A DNA stretch of 64,000 bases from Leucocoprinus leucothites (GCA_013368445.1 JAACJO010000002.1:806001-870000), one strand, 5' to 3'. Positions 12,602-25,416 are shown, counted from the first letter of the stretch. Made by a program: numbers and translations. Notes: generated by a model from the sequence alone, not told the origin.

Positions 12602-14375
12602 ATGTCACTACCAAGTATCGAAGAAATACGAGTTCTAACGCGAAAATGCGTAATAGAGGCAGATAAGAAGGATACCCTCCAGTGAGCATACTACATCATA
12701 TGCTGTGGGCAGAGTTCCCCTGACGATGTTTTATTCCTGGTAGTACTTTTACTATAAAGCTTATGCGAAGAGAATTAGAAAAAGAGCTAAACCTTGACGA
12801 AGGTGACCTCGACGTTGCAGAATACAGGAGGGCGATAAAGGCGACTATCGAAACTACTATGGTTTGGCGATGTTACCATTGCTTCGTCTCTATATGCGAC
12901 TTATATGCTCATCAACAGGCAGAGATAGGAACAAAAAAGGAACAGGAAGCTAGTAGTACTGCAACAAAGCCAGGATCTTCCAAAAAGACCAGGGGCAAGA
13001 AGCGTTCCTCCGACGCTGGACTCGATGAAATGCCAAAGAAGAAGGCAAAAGTAAACAAAGACCAAAAGGGTGGAGACGGGAAGGTGGGTGTTAGGGACCT
13101 TCGTGCTCTGCCCAATGCGCATTCTGAGAGAAAAAAGTCAGGAAAACGTAAAGGCAAAGCTACAAATAAAAAGGGAACTTCTCCTTCAACGGTCCGCCAT
13201 AACTCAATCCTTCTCCCCCGCACAAATGCTCAAGTACATATATATAGGATGAAGAAATGATAGACGCTCCTGCAAATCCTCCTGATGAGGTGAGTGCACG
13301 ACTTCCTGACAGATTGCGAAAGTATAGCTGACCTGTATTAAGGACAAACCTGCTCAAACAGGACCATCCACGGAACAGAGGAAAGAGGCACCGGCACGTA
13401 TCGATGACTCCGAGGATGAGGTCATGACCGAAGATAAAAAGGTGGAACAACAGTCTCCCAAAGCTAAACCAACTGGCGGGGATGTCACTATACTGGGACC
13501 AAATGAGAACCCAGAGCCGCCCAACAAGAAGGATACAGTCGCAGAGGCATGAATATTTCTCCCGTTTATAATATCACCCTGCTAACGCACCACAAGACGG
13601 ATTACAAGAGTGAATCAGAACTCTCCGTGCTCATAGACGAGCCTCCTAAGCGGAAGCGGAAGACAAAAACTGAAAAGGTGTGATAGATTTATGCACCGTC
13701 GTCAGTTCAACTGATCCTTCTTAGAATAAATCTACAGACAAAAAATCGAGTTCAAGTACAAAGAGGAGCACGAAAGCCACTGCGAGAAGATCAGAGAACC
13801 TGAGCAAGGACGAGGAAACAATCAAGAAGCTCAAGGTATGCGGTATTTCTGAAACGAGGTATCCCTATTCTCATTGTCGCAATACAGTCTCTTGTTCTTG
13901 CTTGTGGTGTCCGCAAGGTGTGGTCAAAAGTGTTTCAAGGACTTGAGGCTCCCGCAAAGCAAATCGAGAAGCTGAAAGATATTTTGCGCGAGCTTGGGAT
14001 GACCGGGCGCCTGAGCATGGAAAAAGCAAAAGCTATCCGCGAGAAGCGCGAGTTTGAGCAAGAGCTCCGTAGGTGTTTCTTATTATCATGGACCTCATCT
14101 TCTGAGTGTCCTTTCAGAGGACGTTCAAGAGTTCGAGAAAGCAGTGACGAGAACTGGGCGTGGACAGGATACAACAATAAAGGAAGATGATAAGCGCGGG
14201 AGCAGTTCAGACGAAGACGAGGAGAACGAGAACCCAAATCCTCGGCGGAGAAGAGTAAGTCGTATAAACTGACAGATCCGAAAAGTTTAGTCACCTCACT
14301 CATATACGCCAATAGATGACCGCTGCTCAGAGTATATCAGCCTTTCTGGGTGATCAGAGCTCAGACGATGACTGA
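12602..14375 (+). CDS. HIRIP3/Chz-type histone chaperone with N-terminal DEK_C-like domain
   Basis: This is a nuclear protein predicted to chaperone H2A-type histones. The spliced product is roughly 400 aa. The N-terminus (exons 12602-12681 and 12744-12861) resembles a DEK C-terminal domain: IEEIRVLTRKC, then LMRRELEKELN. The middle is long, low-complexity and Lys/Glu-rich with several KRKRK-type nuclear signals. The C-terminal part (about 13810-14070) carries the HIRIP3 pattern LACGVRKVW..LKDILRELGM.G..S..KAK.I..KRE. The protein ends FLGDQSSDDD, an acidic tail. The many small introns in the Lys-rich middle are in-frame and uncertain; the intron 12862-12918 is 57 nt, so retention would not shift the frame. 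Assignment to HIRIP3/CHZ rests on the two terminal domains. Confidence 0.75.
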
Positions 14376-14447
14376 ATTGGCTGCAATTCTGTCTACTATC
14401 ATTGATGAACCGATTTAATACACAGATACCCATTCATTTGTTGCTAA

Positions 14448-17400
14448 CTACATTGGCGAGACATTTGCCGGAGATGGACGCAGGCCCTTCTGTTCTGCAT
14501 AGTCAGGTGTGATGTAATCCTTGAATTGTAAAGAAGTCGAGAAGGTGCCATCCGAAATGAGTTGTAGGCCAGCAATCTTTGCCCCGGAGCCGTTCAGAGA
14601 CCACAAAGAAATAGCCAGTGTATTGGTTGAGTGCCGTCTCAGAATCCCTGCTGGGAGGACGTAGAGTGTCTGTGGCCTTGACCAATCTATGAGCCTTTGC
14701 TGATGATAAAAGATGGTTGTACCTACCCAATGTTGTTGATATATTTTCCAACTTGCCAGCCATTTAGATATATTTGAGCACGGAAATTGGAGGATACGTC
14801 GCTCGGAGTAAGTGATAAGCGGATTGGCATGTCAACCCCGTCAGGAATGTTCTAAGGCCACTGTTATTTGCAATGCTTGACAGCGGGTGAGAGATCTTAC
14901 CAAGTCAAAAGTTGTCCGATAGAAGTTGATGCCAGCACCGGCAACGCCATTCGTAATCGGGCTAGCACTGGCCCAGGCATTATCCGGAAATCCTGGCAGA
15001 TGGGCACCTATCCTTTCCGCGTATAGGCCCCCTTCATTAAGGTAACCTCGGAATGCATCAGGAGGCTTTGCCGCTCCGCCCTGGTAGAGATAACTTCTTT
15101 AGCCTGTTTCATCACGCTATACACCGTACAGCAGTACCTGGTTGCCCTGCAGCTTCCACGACTTGAAGGTTGTATTACCTCCTATAATAGAATAACCCCG
15201 GATGCCTCGGGGTTCTTTGCCACCATTTGCTAAACCAAAGTGAGTGAAGCTACGAAAGCGCCAAATTAAGTAAACTTACTGCTTGTTTCAACAATGCTGA
15301 GTGTGGTGAATGGTCAGCACCAGTAAGATCACCGAAGAGATTGGTCATTTTACCCCATATGATCTATTCTGGGAATTCAGATGCACAGCAGGGAGGGCCG
15401 AAGTGCCGTTACACACCTTGGACAATTACAAACACATTATCTTGCCCAACGCGCAATGAATTGCGCGAGATTCCCCAAGTATCACTAGTAAGACTGACAG
15501 TCGGACTGCCCTGAGCGGAACCCAAGAATACTCCGTTGAGCCAGGCAGAATAACCCCCAGCGAAACCAAACTGGACGGTGGTGTTTATTGACGTTTCTTG
15601 CCCACTAGCAGTAAAATGTCCCCGGAAAATCAGATTACCGCCGTAGAAGCTAGAAGAATGCGAATTAAAGCTTGAAATCGGTATCAATGGAAGTACACTA
15701 ACCCATACTGCTGAGAATAAAGCACTCGGTTTCCAGAGAGAGGTGGCAGATTAGTGTACTAAAGAGGTGGACTGAGCTCAAGACTCTGAACTTTTGCGAG
15801 CCGGCTCACGTTGGTTGTTGTCTGGTCTGCAGTGACAAAGCTTGAGTCGTCGAAATCGGGGTCAATTTCCGGCAGGCTAATGCTGTTAGTCACAGCATAC
15901 TTGATCATAAATGATTTAATCATGCATACCTTCCCATTACCTTCCAGTTCCGTAGAACAGGGAGAGCCGGTGCTTGTGCAGTTCCGTTTACTGTTGTACT
16001 AAAGCTTCCGCGAGAGGTTCTTGTAACGCTACGGCTAATCCCGTTCCATCTGAGAGCGCTGACGCTGGCAGGAGCAAAGAACTCAATGGCTGTTGTGCCG
16101 TCGAGATCGCCGAACTTCGAAACGTCGGTTAAAATCACTACGTTTCAAATATAAAGGTAAAGCTCACCATTGACAAAGTGTTTCCGGAGATACTGGCGTT
16201 CCTCAGAACATAGGGACCGCCAACCAGAACAGAGGTATTCGTGCCAACTGAGAAGTAATTGCCGAAAGTCCCACTTTCAGCAATGACTGGAGCATGCCAT
16301 GTGTTAGCCGTGGCTTTATCCATAATCAAGACATTGATCTTGTTCCTTCCCGCGGAAATAGTCACAGGCTGAATACCTGACAAAGTATAGTGGAGGGTCA
16401 ATACGCCGCCCGTGAAATTCGACACAACACTGGTAGGCGCTGATACAGTAGGAGCAGAGGTGAACGTGAATGCAGTTTCCCCAGCTTGACCTCCGGGCGA
16501 ATATAAGACAAGGTAGTCAACGCCATCGATGCTGCAAGGCATATGTGATTTCATTCGATTAGCAAGCTCAATCCACACACGTTGTCCATGTCATAACCCT
16601 TTCGAGGGTAATTAGCAAGTTCACATAGTCCACTAAAAAAAGACGCACTCTGTAGTAGAATATAGGATGTTAGTCTGGCTCTGGCCAAAAACATAATCTG
16701 TGACGAGGAACTTGGCCTCTCGTCCATTGAGAGTGATAACCCCGGTCTTAGGAACAGCCATTGTTCCAGCCGATGTCCTTACAGTTAACTGAGTTGTAGT
16801 CAAAGCAAGAGACCTGTAAGGGATTTAAAAATGGTGCCTCCAGCACTACTTGCAGCGGTACTCACGTCGAATCATCGTGTCGGATAAAATAGAAGGCAGC
16901 TCCAGTGACAGAGTTACGTAGCTCTGCGACATGGACGAGGGAAGAGGTGGTGTAGTTAGTCCCGTTCGCAATCAAGTTTGCGCCGAGTAAATCACGAGAC
17001 ACCCTAAGGAAGAGGCCTTGAAGCCTCATTTCGTTCATCTTTGTTGTTGCAACCCTATTTTCGTTGATACCTCCTCCGTAATCATAGGATGAATACACGG
17101 TAGGCTCCAAGGTCTGACCCCAGTTGGTCCCTCCAAAGAGCACTGTCGGAAATGGAGTGAGTGAGAGACCGAAAGCTAGACAAACCACGACCACGAACTG
17201 TAAATGTCTTAAAGAGTGTTACTTGTGAGTGAAACGAAGATACAGTCTATCAACCACTTACTGAGTATAGTTGCAGTTTGAGCGCTTGGGATCATTAGAT
17301 ACGTTTAGGGGATAAGGCTGTAATCTCACTAATTCTCTTTGTAAAAGACATTCTCTAATATCCGATTGCTCAATGGCGTGCTCACTTCGGCTTAAAGAGC

Positions 17401-18763
17401 ACTTACCGTAGGTTGCGTTGGTGAGATCGCCCGCTGCGTTACTCGAGTGTTACTAGCCACAGTTCGCGAACACATGAAAGGAGGGCTTACAAAACTTTTC
17501 ATAACCAGTGCCTCCCCGCGGTGTGACGGGGCCCCAGTTGAGCAAGAATCCGCCGCCAAACTATGCGGTTTGTGAGCATCAGTGTAGCTGTAAGAAAAAA
17601 ATGATCCGGAACCTCGGCCAAACAAAGAGGGCCACTTGGCGCCACTGCTTTATGGGCGGAATAGTAGATTGATTGGACTTGTGCCCAGCGATTGCTGCCT
17701 TGGGGATAAGAATCACCGCTGGAATTTGACATGAGCAATTGACCAGCCTGGTGAGTTGATGAACGCACCAATATATATCAACATGTGTCCCTGGCAAATC
17801 CGGAGAGAAGTTTCCCGCTTGACCTGCGTGTTGATCATTGTGGATGATAGCTGGAAGGCTGATCAGCTTGATGTAAATAAGCTACCATGACGGCGCGACT
17901 TACGAACAACAATGCCATTTTCACGATAGAGGTCAATGATGTCCTGCATGTATACATTGTGGTCTGCACTGGCACTAAACTCGTTTTCAGCTTGAACGAG
18001 GATGACTACAAATGCTTCAGCAAGCTCCCCCTTGAGTTTAAATATAAATGGTACATACTGGGCCCTCCTTCGGTAATTTGATTCCTTGCGATGATTTTGG
18101 AGATTGCCGTCATATATGGAGTCCAAGCTACACAAGTCACCATCTTGGGCTGGATAGCAATCATAAATAGCTAACCTTTTTTGAAGTTTGGATTATTGGC
18201 CCTCAGACCCCCGGCCACATTTCCAACCCAACCAGGAAATCCGCCACCAGTAGTTTCACCGTCTATGACTCGTTTCGAAATTATAATGCGGACCGACAAC
18301 TAATGAGCTTACTGATGTACGGTCCAGGTCTGTGGTAAAATATCAGGCTTTGTGCACAAAATGAACTCGGGATAAATTCTAACCTTGCAATCAACCACAA
18401 ACCTGCCCTATGGGCTTCATCGATAAATCGTTGTATATCCCTGTACGTGCCAGCCTGGAAATCGCCTTGTCCGTTATTCGTATCAGGAGTCGGATAGTGA
18501 ACAGCCCAGTTGACATAGAATGAGACTGTATTGAACCCATTTGCCTTGATTTTTTCAAAAATGTCTGCCCAAAGATCGGGGTTTCCGGGCAACCGCCATG
18601 GGTGAAATTCTGCGGAAAGAATGAAAACCCGCTGTCCTTGAATGGAGAGGGAATGTTGATCCCAGGTCACCGCATCAGTCAGACCGGTAGAGTTTCTCGG
18701 TTCAATATTGCCAACGGCATAAGAGAGTAATAGCAGAAGGACGCCCAACAGTGGTGTGAGCAT
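14448..18763 (-). CDS. Secreted GH35 beta-galactosidase
   Basis: This enzyme hydrolyses terminal beta-galactosides outside the cell, for example in plant cell-wall galactans or lactose. It starts at 18763 with a clear signal peptide (MLTPLLGVLLLLLSYAVG). The GH35 barrel follows: FILSAEFHPWRLP, a region leading to PGPYI, the acid/base site in GGPIILVQAENEF, and the DIY..DSYPQG strand. The nucleophile Glu lies in PLCLAE|FGGGFLLNWGP, where the bar is an intron (17561-17612). Downstream are beta-rich domains typical of fungal large GH35 enzymes, and a last jelly-roll with QIYLNGWQVGKYINNIG. The stop is at 14448. The gene has many short introns. All the frames I followed are continuous, so the gene looks intact at about 1000 aa, the usual fungal size. 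It is divergent from VPS25. Confidence 0.93.
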
Positions 18764-19177
18764 CGCTGGCGGTATGGAGCGGTATCTGTTTTGGTGACAT
18801 GTGTCGTTTATATGCGCGCCAAAAGGCTCGTCCGGTGAAATCCCGTCATTTCTGTGAACGGTACATAGTAACTGTGCCCGAACTTTGTTCTGGATTCATG
18901 AGCGCGGCCCGTCGCGGGAGTTACGGGAGAGGATGATTACAGGGTGGTGAGAGTCGAAGCGCCACTTGGGCAATGGATGCCTAGTCACCTGAGAGTTAGC
19001 GGGTATGAGGTGGAGAATACTGAATAGAAGCCGTTTGTCAATTTGTTGTTCGACCTGTTCTTCGCTGAAGCTGATCATTTTCGAAATCCGGTGTTGCTCC
19101 GACTGGATCATGACGTGATGGTGGTTTGTGACGGAACGCCTTTGATCTATGATGGTGTTTAGATACTAAGCAGCTGA
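18764..19177. promoter_or_regulatory. Divergent promoter region, GH35 gene / VPS25
   Basis: These 414 bp separate the start codons of the minus-strand beta-galactosidase and the plus-strand VPS25, so both promoters must lie here. No specific binding site is claimed. The small open frame inside it (18896-19111, minus) has no recognisable content. Confidence 0.5.
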
Positions 19178-19968
19178 ATGGCACTTACCACGCACAAGGT
19201 ACCCTCTGGTATGTCCCAGAGCTCGATCAAGATGCAATTAAGTGTTCAATACTTTCTTAGGGTTTCTATTACCTTCAATACACTCTGCGGCGCCCTTCTT
19301 CACGTCGGTGATTCTCTCCTTTGGGCTAAATGTCGCGACTTAATCCGTGTACCACCCAGCCAACAACCTAATCCAGTCTCACAAGCTGTGGTATTGGATC
19401 AATGGATAAAACTGATATTATCCTACGCGAGGTATCGCAAGCAATTTATCATACGAGTAGAAGATGCAGAGGCAGCTGGAAGTGACTGGGATGAAATACT
19501 ACGGAATGAACGTATCAACCGTACGCCACAAAATTCTTCCCGAAGCACATGGATTGACGCTTTTGCATATTGTAGATAGACTCTTACCGTCACATTTGTC
19601 CGCAATCCTTGCTGCGATGGTTCAACGCAACCTCGCCGCATACGAACCTCCGAAACAAGCCAGGTCGGTGCTGTTACACTGGCGCTTGCCCGAGGAATGG
19701 GCGGATGTTCTTCATCGCTGGGTATGTTCAACCGATGGTGGCGTACGGAATACTTCTTACCATATTCCGTCAGGCTGTTGACACCGGACAACTCAACACG
19801 ATCCTGACCTTCTACGAGATCACCGATCCCCCCATTGAGTCTGCCCTCTCTGGTATTCCTGTTATCCTATTGAAAAAGGCGATATCCATTCTGTCCAAGA
19901 GCGGTAGGGCGCAAATAATCAGTATAGCAGATGGAGAAGGTGTTCGATTCTTTGCTGGGAACAAGTGA
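19178..19968 (+). CDS. VPS25: ESCRT-II subunit Vps25
   Basis: This subunit of the ESCRT-II complex sorts ubiquitinated membrane proteins into multivesicular bodies and recruits ESCRT-III. Five exons (19178-19208, 19261-19303, 19360-19520, 19576-19721, 19774-19968) give 191 aa, close to the family length. The hallmark N-terminus is GFLLPSIHSAAPFFTQQPN, whose PPF-type motif anchors Vps25 to the other subunits. Two winged-helix repeats follow: WIKLILSYAR...LRNERIN, then LLHWRLPEEWADVLHRW and ILTFYEIT, ending AEIIS-like QIISIADGEGVRFF. All splice phases agree. The first exon is only 31 nt. It is a cytosolic protein acting on endosomes. Confidence 0.95.
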
Positions 19969-20271
19969 CTTGTCTGGGCCATGGCAAAAATGTTGTCCTC
20001 CGGTACCGGTTGGGCTATATGTACGCCTTGGCTTACAGCTGATTACTGAGGAGGATAAACTATTTTTATTGGCTATGTTATGATCTCTGATGTCCATCTT
20101 GTTCCACGAAGTATTCATGTTCATTCCGCTTGAGAGGCTTTCAATTTGGGCCCTGGAACGACAGGGGTCACATTGCTTGAATGAGATCATGTGACTTGGT
20201 GACGCGACTCGTGTTTCCATTAAACACGCGTTGGCCCTGCCGCCACCACGCGACACACTTAACAAGCATCC

Positions 20272-21642
20272 ATGACTTCCTCGCTCGTCGTCCGAGGAGA
20301 GTGCAAAATCTGCCTTGAGGATAGAATTGAGCTAGACTTATTCCAAGTATTCCCTTGTGGTAAGTCTCTTTGTTTCTCCCGTTCTTCCTATTCTGGACAT
20401 ACCAAATCACAGGCCATTCTTTCTGTCAAAATTGTATCAGTGACCTGTTTTCGACCAGTGATCGACGAAAAATCAAGTGCCCGCTATGTAGAAAGATCTG
20501 GCTCAGGACGGACGCAAGCAAGCTCGTGTTCTTCCCCGCTATTGTCGACCTCGCAGATTCTTCGGCAGACCATGTCATTGACGGTTTAAATCGAATGGAC
20601 AAAACCTGCAAGACGATTAGCGTCAAACGAGCCCATGCTAAATTGACAAAGGCAGCAGAAAACATCGATGAAGACAACGCAGTCTGTCGCATTTCTGCCA
20701 TTTTCATTTGGGGGCTCGCTGACATTCACGTTGTACGAAGGAGCGATTAAGGAAGGCAATTGAGGATTTTTCCCGGCGAATCATTCCTTTATTCGAAGAG
20801 TTGGATCTAGGGCGAAAGAGAATACAAGAACTAGAAGCGAGCGAGGGTACGAAATTCCAGGATCTCATCGCGAAATCTCGTCGAGTGGATACGTTGGAGA
20901 GGGAGGTTACCCACCTTCGGAGGTCCAAGGCGGAGCTGGAGAGTAACCTCAGCGAATCCCTGGATTCTGCTGAAGCGTTCAGAATAAAAGTACAGGACCT
21001 ACAGGGCAGCTTGACGGACGCGCGGAGGAATGTTTCGGTGAAGGAAGAGGAGCTTAATCGAGCAATGGATTCACTCAATAGATTCAAATCTTCGGTACTC
21101 TTTTTCAAGCGTATTTGTCTGGATTGAACACTCACTGAAACTGCTTTTCCCTCTTACAGGACAGTCTGAAGTCGAAAAAGCTCAAAATTCTCAAACAGGA
21201 AGTGGAAATTCTTAGCACTAAGCTTCAGGAGAAAGAGCACAGGCTCGAAGAGCGGGACAATATGATGGTGGGCCTTCTAGTCCTCCGTTCTGTACTCAAA
21301 CTGACTGGAGATCAGGATATTGATCAACAACAGTTGTTCAATGGAGCATTCGCAGCTCAATCGCCAGCACTCTCGTCCCTTCACAAACACTCGAGAGAAG
21401 AAGGGTGGACCACCGTCGACAACAATTTCCAGTTTGAAGGCATGCCCGCACCTGGTTTTAGATCGAATTGGAACAGTGGCAGCAATACTAGCAAGAAGCC
21501 AAATATCCTGCTCAAGAAGTCGCAGCCTGTATGTACGAAAACAAGTTCCAATTTTCCTTTGAGCCTAGACGGAAAGGGACGTCCAACTACTGCGGTGCAG
21601 ATCGGACCGAAATCAACGATTCGCGTAGCACAACGGTTTTGA
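20272..21642 (+). CDS. RING-finger coiled-coil protein (TRAIP-like architecture)
   Basis: This is a probable E3 ubiquitin ligase. The RING begins at residue 11 (CKICLED) and continues across the first intron (20360-20412) as PC|GHSFCQNC, then KCPLCRKIW, so all zinc ligands are present. A long Glu/Lys/Leu coiled coil follows (about 20750-21260), and the C-terminal tail ends GRPTTAVQIGPKSTIRVAQRF. RING plus coiled coil plus a short basic tail recalls TRAIP-type ligases, but I cannot confirm orthology. Introns are called at 20360-20412, about 20684-20739, and one ending just before 21161. A further 40-nt gt..ag candidate (21529-21568) would shift the frame and destroy the conserved-looking tail, so I left it in. 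A second protein of similar layout lies at 23995. Confidence 0.8.
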
Positions 21643-21899
21643 ACGGCCTCTCTCAGATGTATATAATATTGAAATCACTCATGTATCACTGTACAATCCT
21701 GCAAGGGGCATAAACTATTAGCCATGTATCATTGTGTTATTATCGAGTCAGTTCGTGTGAGGATGGTTATCTTGGGACCAATACGAGAGCGAAAAAAGAC
21801 TGCGTTCATGGCGCATACGTAACACATGCATAGAGTATATAGTGCCATAAGAAAGCATGAGTGACGCTAGGTGGAGGTGGGGAGGTGAAATTTTTGAGT

Positions 21900-22606
21900 T
21901 TATTTCTGACAATGGACATTGTGAGAGGGAATTAGAGTAAGATAGACTCGAGAACGTACGAGGATGATACCGTCGAAACGTTGCTTGAACCATGCCATCG
22001 TGTCCTCCCTCTTGATACGGTGGCTGAATCCAATGCGGGCCTTCTTGGCCTTCCTCCGTGCAACACGGGCTCCTGGTCGACCCATAACGACGTAGAAGTC
22101 CATACCGAAGATACCGATGCCGGGGTCATAACGAGCACCCAAGTCGATGTGCTCCTGAATACCGAAACCAAAGTTGCCGGTATCTGAGAAGTTCTTGCGT
22201 CGAAGCTCGTACTCCTTCACCTTCAAACCACGTTCCAAAATCTCCTCGGCTTTGGGACCACGGATGGTGACATGGACGGCAATCTTTTCGTTACGACGGA
22301 TACCGAATGTTCGGACGGTGTAGCGGGCTTTTGAGGTGACGGGCGTTTGGCCGGTGAGTTGTTCCAGGACCTTAGAGGCACGAGTCAGACGATCACCAGA
22401 CTCGCCAACGGAGATGTCTGTGACAGAGATCAGCCTTGGGTATCACTACGGTCCTTTGCCATGGTCCAACGTACTGATCACGAGCTTGTCGATACGGGGT
22501 TCCCTCATGGGGTTGGAGGGTGTCGTTGTCCTTTGGTCGGCCTAGGTTTCATGGTGCTAGAATCAGCAACCTGCTGAGCATTGACATTGACTACGCTACT
22601 CACCAT
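21900..22606 (-). CDS. rpl11: 60S ribosomal protein uL5 (L11)
   Basis: This large-subunit protein sits in the central protuberance with 5S rRNA. The start codon (22604-22606) forms an exon of just ATG, followed by an intron; the second exon then gives [22 protein letters not shown]. The third, after a phase-1 intron, begins [24 protein letters not shown]. The long main exon ends [13 protein letters not shown], and a last 6-nt exon (K plus stop, 21900-21905) follows an intron starting gtacgt. The total is about 174 aa, as in other eukaryotes, and every conserved block is present. An ATG-only first exon is common in ribosomal protein genes. Codon use is biased to C-ending codons, consistent with high expression. 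Confidence 0.96.
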
Positions 22607-23994
22607 GTCGTCGGCGTTGGTAGTCTTACCTTGCGATGAGTACGACTGGCCATCTGGGGGCCGTCTCGCCGATGGGTGGCTGAAACCTTATTTTCATTAC
22701 TGCATATTCCATAGCGGAAGCTCCCGAATATATATATCACGTGACATAAATCATGCGTTTACCCGCGTGTACCCAATGCCATGATACAAGTCCGATTGGG
22801 TCTGACAAATTCACTTTGCTAATCACTTACACACCTTGACACACCCACATCGTTGAAGGCGCTATGAGCCCCGAGGCCTGATGTCCTCTTGACCTCCACG
22901 TTTTCGGAATGACCTATCATTCTTTCGCTCAAGTCTTTTGAAGCAGGCTGCAGACACGTGCCCACCCGTGCCCCGGATAATGGATTGGCACGTCGTGAAG
23001 GCTCATTCATATTCTTCGTGTGTGCCTGTGAGGTACTTTAGAGCACTTACTTAAGTATTAGTGAAAGCTTGCCCGAGCTTCGGGCTAGATTTCGTCTGGG
23101 AAGGGTCGTTTGGCAAGTCAACTTTATCTTAGTATTTCAACGCTTGTAACCAATAGTAATTTGACATGACGACTTGATTTCCAAACCAGCTCGATCCTCT
23201 TCACGACCAATAGCAGCATACACGAGTTCTCATCTCCCACTAACCTCACACAACGTCGGTCGTTGAACTACTCCGCCTTCAGAACTACCGAATCAGGCGG
23301 GTCCGAGATTAAATTCGATCGAAGCACGATCGTAGATCTAGGATGTCAATCTTGTTAGCGACGCTGGTCGGCCAACCCTCAGCATTTGACCACCAAGTGA
23401 GTATAATGGCAAGCGGGGGAGGAACTTGGGCAGGGGACAATATCAGTAAGCTCGGGTTTTGCCCATTCCGCCTAGCTAAGCCTAATGATGCGTTACAAAT
23501 GGCCAGACAGGTGTCGTGACTTGTAGGTCCTCAAACCCACCCACGAAGCCGCAACTCACCAATGGTTTCTCAGTGTACCCAAAATGTGTCATTCGCTCCT
23601 AATCTGGACTGATCCTAACACGGTCTTTCTATGCCTCCGATGTCTCGACCCTATCCCATTTGAAAAAGCCCAAGGCTCAACGTTTTCTCAGGATTTTCCT
23701 CGCCGACAGTAGTCCATGGCTCGGTTTTGGAAATGGTTCTCCGGATTGGGTGGTTCCGGAATGGTTCGCTTAGTGTTAAATGACTCCTGCGTGGTTCCAG
23801 CCTGGTGCCACCATCTGTGTAAGGCCTCTGAGCAAGCAAAGGCTACAATCAAGACCTTGACAAATCCGATAATAACTCAAGCTCCTCAGCTATATAGTGG
23901 ACCCATATAGTCCGCTATCGTTCGCTTGCCCTCCTCATTCCTTGATTGTCCTTTTGACTCCCTTAAATACTTCCCTCGCCTCCCTCGCCCCCTG
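22607..23994. other. Intergenic, no gene recognised
   Basis: This is the upstream region of rpl11 (minus) and of the second RING gene (plus), 1.4 kb long. I see no coding chain, no tRNA and no repeat beyond a 6-bp-stem palindrome near 23070. C/T-rich tracts at 23930-23990 precede the RING start, as is common upstream of fungal genes. Confidence 0.5.
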
Positions 23995-24998
23995 ATGTCG
24001 TGTTGCATCTGCCTAGAAGATTTGAACTCGCCAGTCTCCTTACTATGCGGTGTGTAGAATGCCTACTCCCGAAGCCTACACTTCCTGACCACTAGCAGGC
24101 CATGTGTTTTGTCACGATTGCCTCAAGAGAGCTGTCCAAGCCGTCCAACCTTATTCAACACTTCACGCGTGTCCAACATGCCGCTCACACTATTTCATCA
24201 GTTCGTCGACGTTTAAGCCACCCGATCGTTGATTCTCCAGACTTATTCTGTATTACAGCACCCTTGGACATGTCCACTGTTCCCCCGCACCTCAGGCCAC
24301 ATGTAACTCCTAGCATTCGCAGGATATACCTTGACCTCCCATCCACATCCAAGACCGACAATTCACCTACTCCCACCTCAATTACACCACCTTCAGAGTT
24401 ATCACGTACTCTATCCACTGAAATTGCAAGACTTCGTGCCGAAGTCGAAGCTCTGAAGCATAACTGCTCCCTGTGGCGGAGGCGAGCTGAAGTCCACTCA
24501 TCCGCTACAACTGGGCTCCTAGAACTATCCAGAACGGCGAGAGATCAAATCGTACAAACCTGCCGGGAGCGAGACACGATCCAAAGGAATTACCACAAAT
24601 TGAATCACGATTTCCAACGTCAACAGTAAGCACGCTGTCTCACCACACCCACTAATTCTGAATAATATCCACGTAGGGCGATCCTCCGTGCCGTTGTCAA
24701 CACAAGTATGCCTCAGCAACGTTTCGGATCACCAAGCAACCCACCGTACTCACAGCCACCGGTTGACCAATCCACATCCCTTGGCCAGATGTCAGTGAGC
24801 ACACCACACCGGCGATCGTGCCCGACGGAAGAGCGAGGCCGGAAGCGACTGCGATCAGAGGATGGCGACGACTATAGCGCCGGCGTGACTTACCTCAATT
24901 CCCGGCCCACCAAAATTTCAAGACGAGTCGAAACTGACTCGCTTGACGAGTCTAGCACCAGCCCGAGTAGACTTCAGGTCAGGACGGAGACATCATAG
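23995..24998 (+). CDS. RING-finger coiled-coil protein, second
   Basis: This is a probable E3 ligase of unknown target. The start ATG at 23995 gives MSCCICLEDL with the first zinc pair. After an intron (donor gtgtgt, acceptor cagcag) the frame continues GHVFCHDCL and then ACPTCRSHYFI, completing the RING. A second intron of about 58 nt joins to TPLDMSTVPPHLRPHVTPSIRRIYLDL. A coiled coil (LSTEIARLRAEVEALKHN...) follows. A third intron joins AILRAVVNTSMPQQRF to a Ser/Pro-rich, basic tail with GRKRLRSEDGDD, a possible nuclear signal. The stop is at 24998. Layout resembles the RING protein at 20272, but the sequences align poorly outside the RING, so I do not call them recent duplicates. Confidence 0.78.
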
Positions 24999-25416
24999 CA
25001 ACTTGTCAACCTCCGTTGTACCTTTTGATCTCTTACACCTCTCTTTTTTTTTTGGCATCCCGGACAATCAATTACCTTGCAGTTATCAATACCCATTTAG
25101 CAATATTAGTACATATCTTGTCATCTTCATGTCACTTAGCTACTCATCCCTACCATGGTCTCAATATGATTATAAGTACATTTCTTCGACAATCCTCTTT
25201 AAGAGATTTGCGCTTCCAGTATCTGTCGGTGATTCTCCGATATTAACGCGTAGGTTTTGTTTTCGGTGTCTCAAGGCTATCACTGAGGGCGGCAGCGCTA
25301 TGAACTGCCAGTTTCATAAACATCGTGAGTTTGATGGGCGGCCTCGAGGCACTTTTGTGATGCCCCACACTGTGACTACAGGGTGTTCGATGTTCAGTGT
25401 AGACTCCCACTTCACC

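Noticed and set aside
21529..21568. 40-nt gt..ag intron candidate near the end of the first RING gene
   Set aside because: Removing it shifts the frame and replaces a conserved-looking GRP..QIGPKSTIR tail by a random one.
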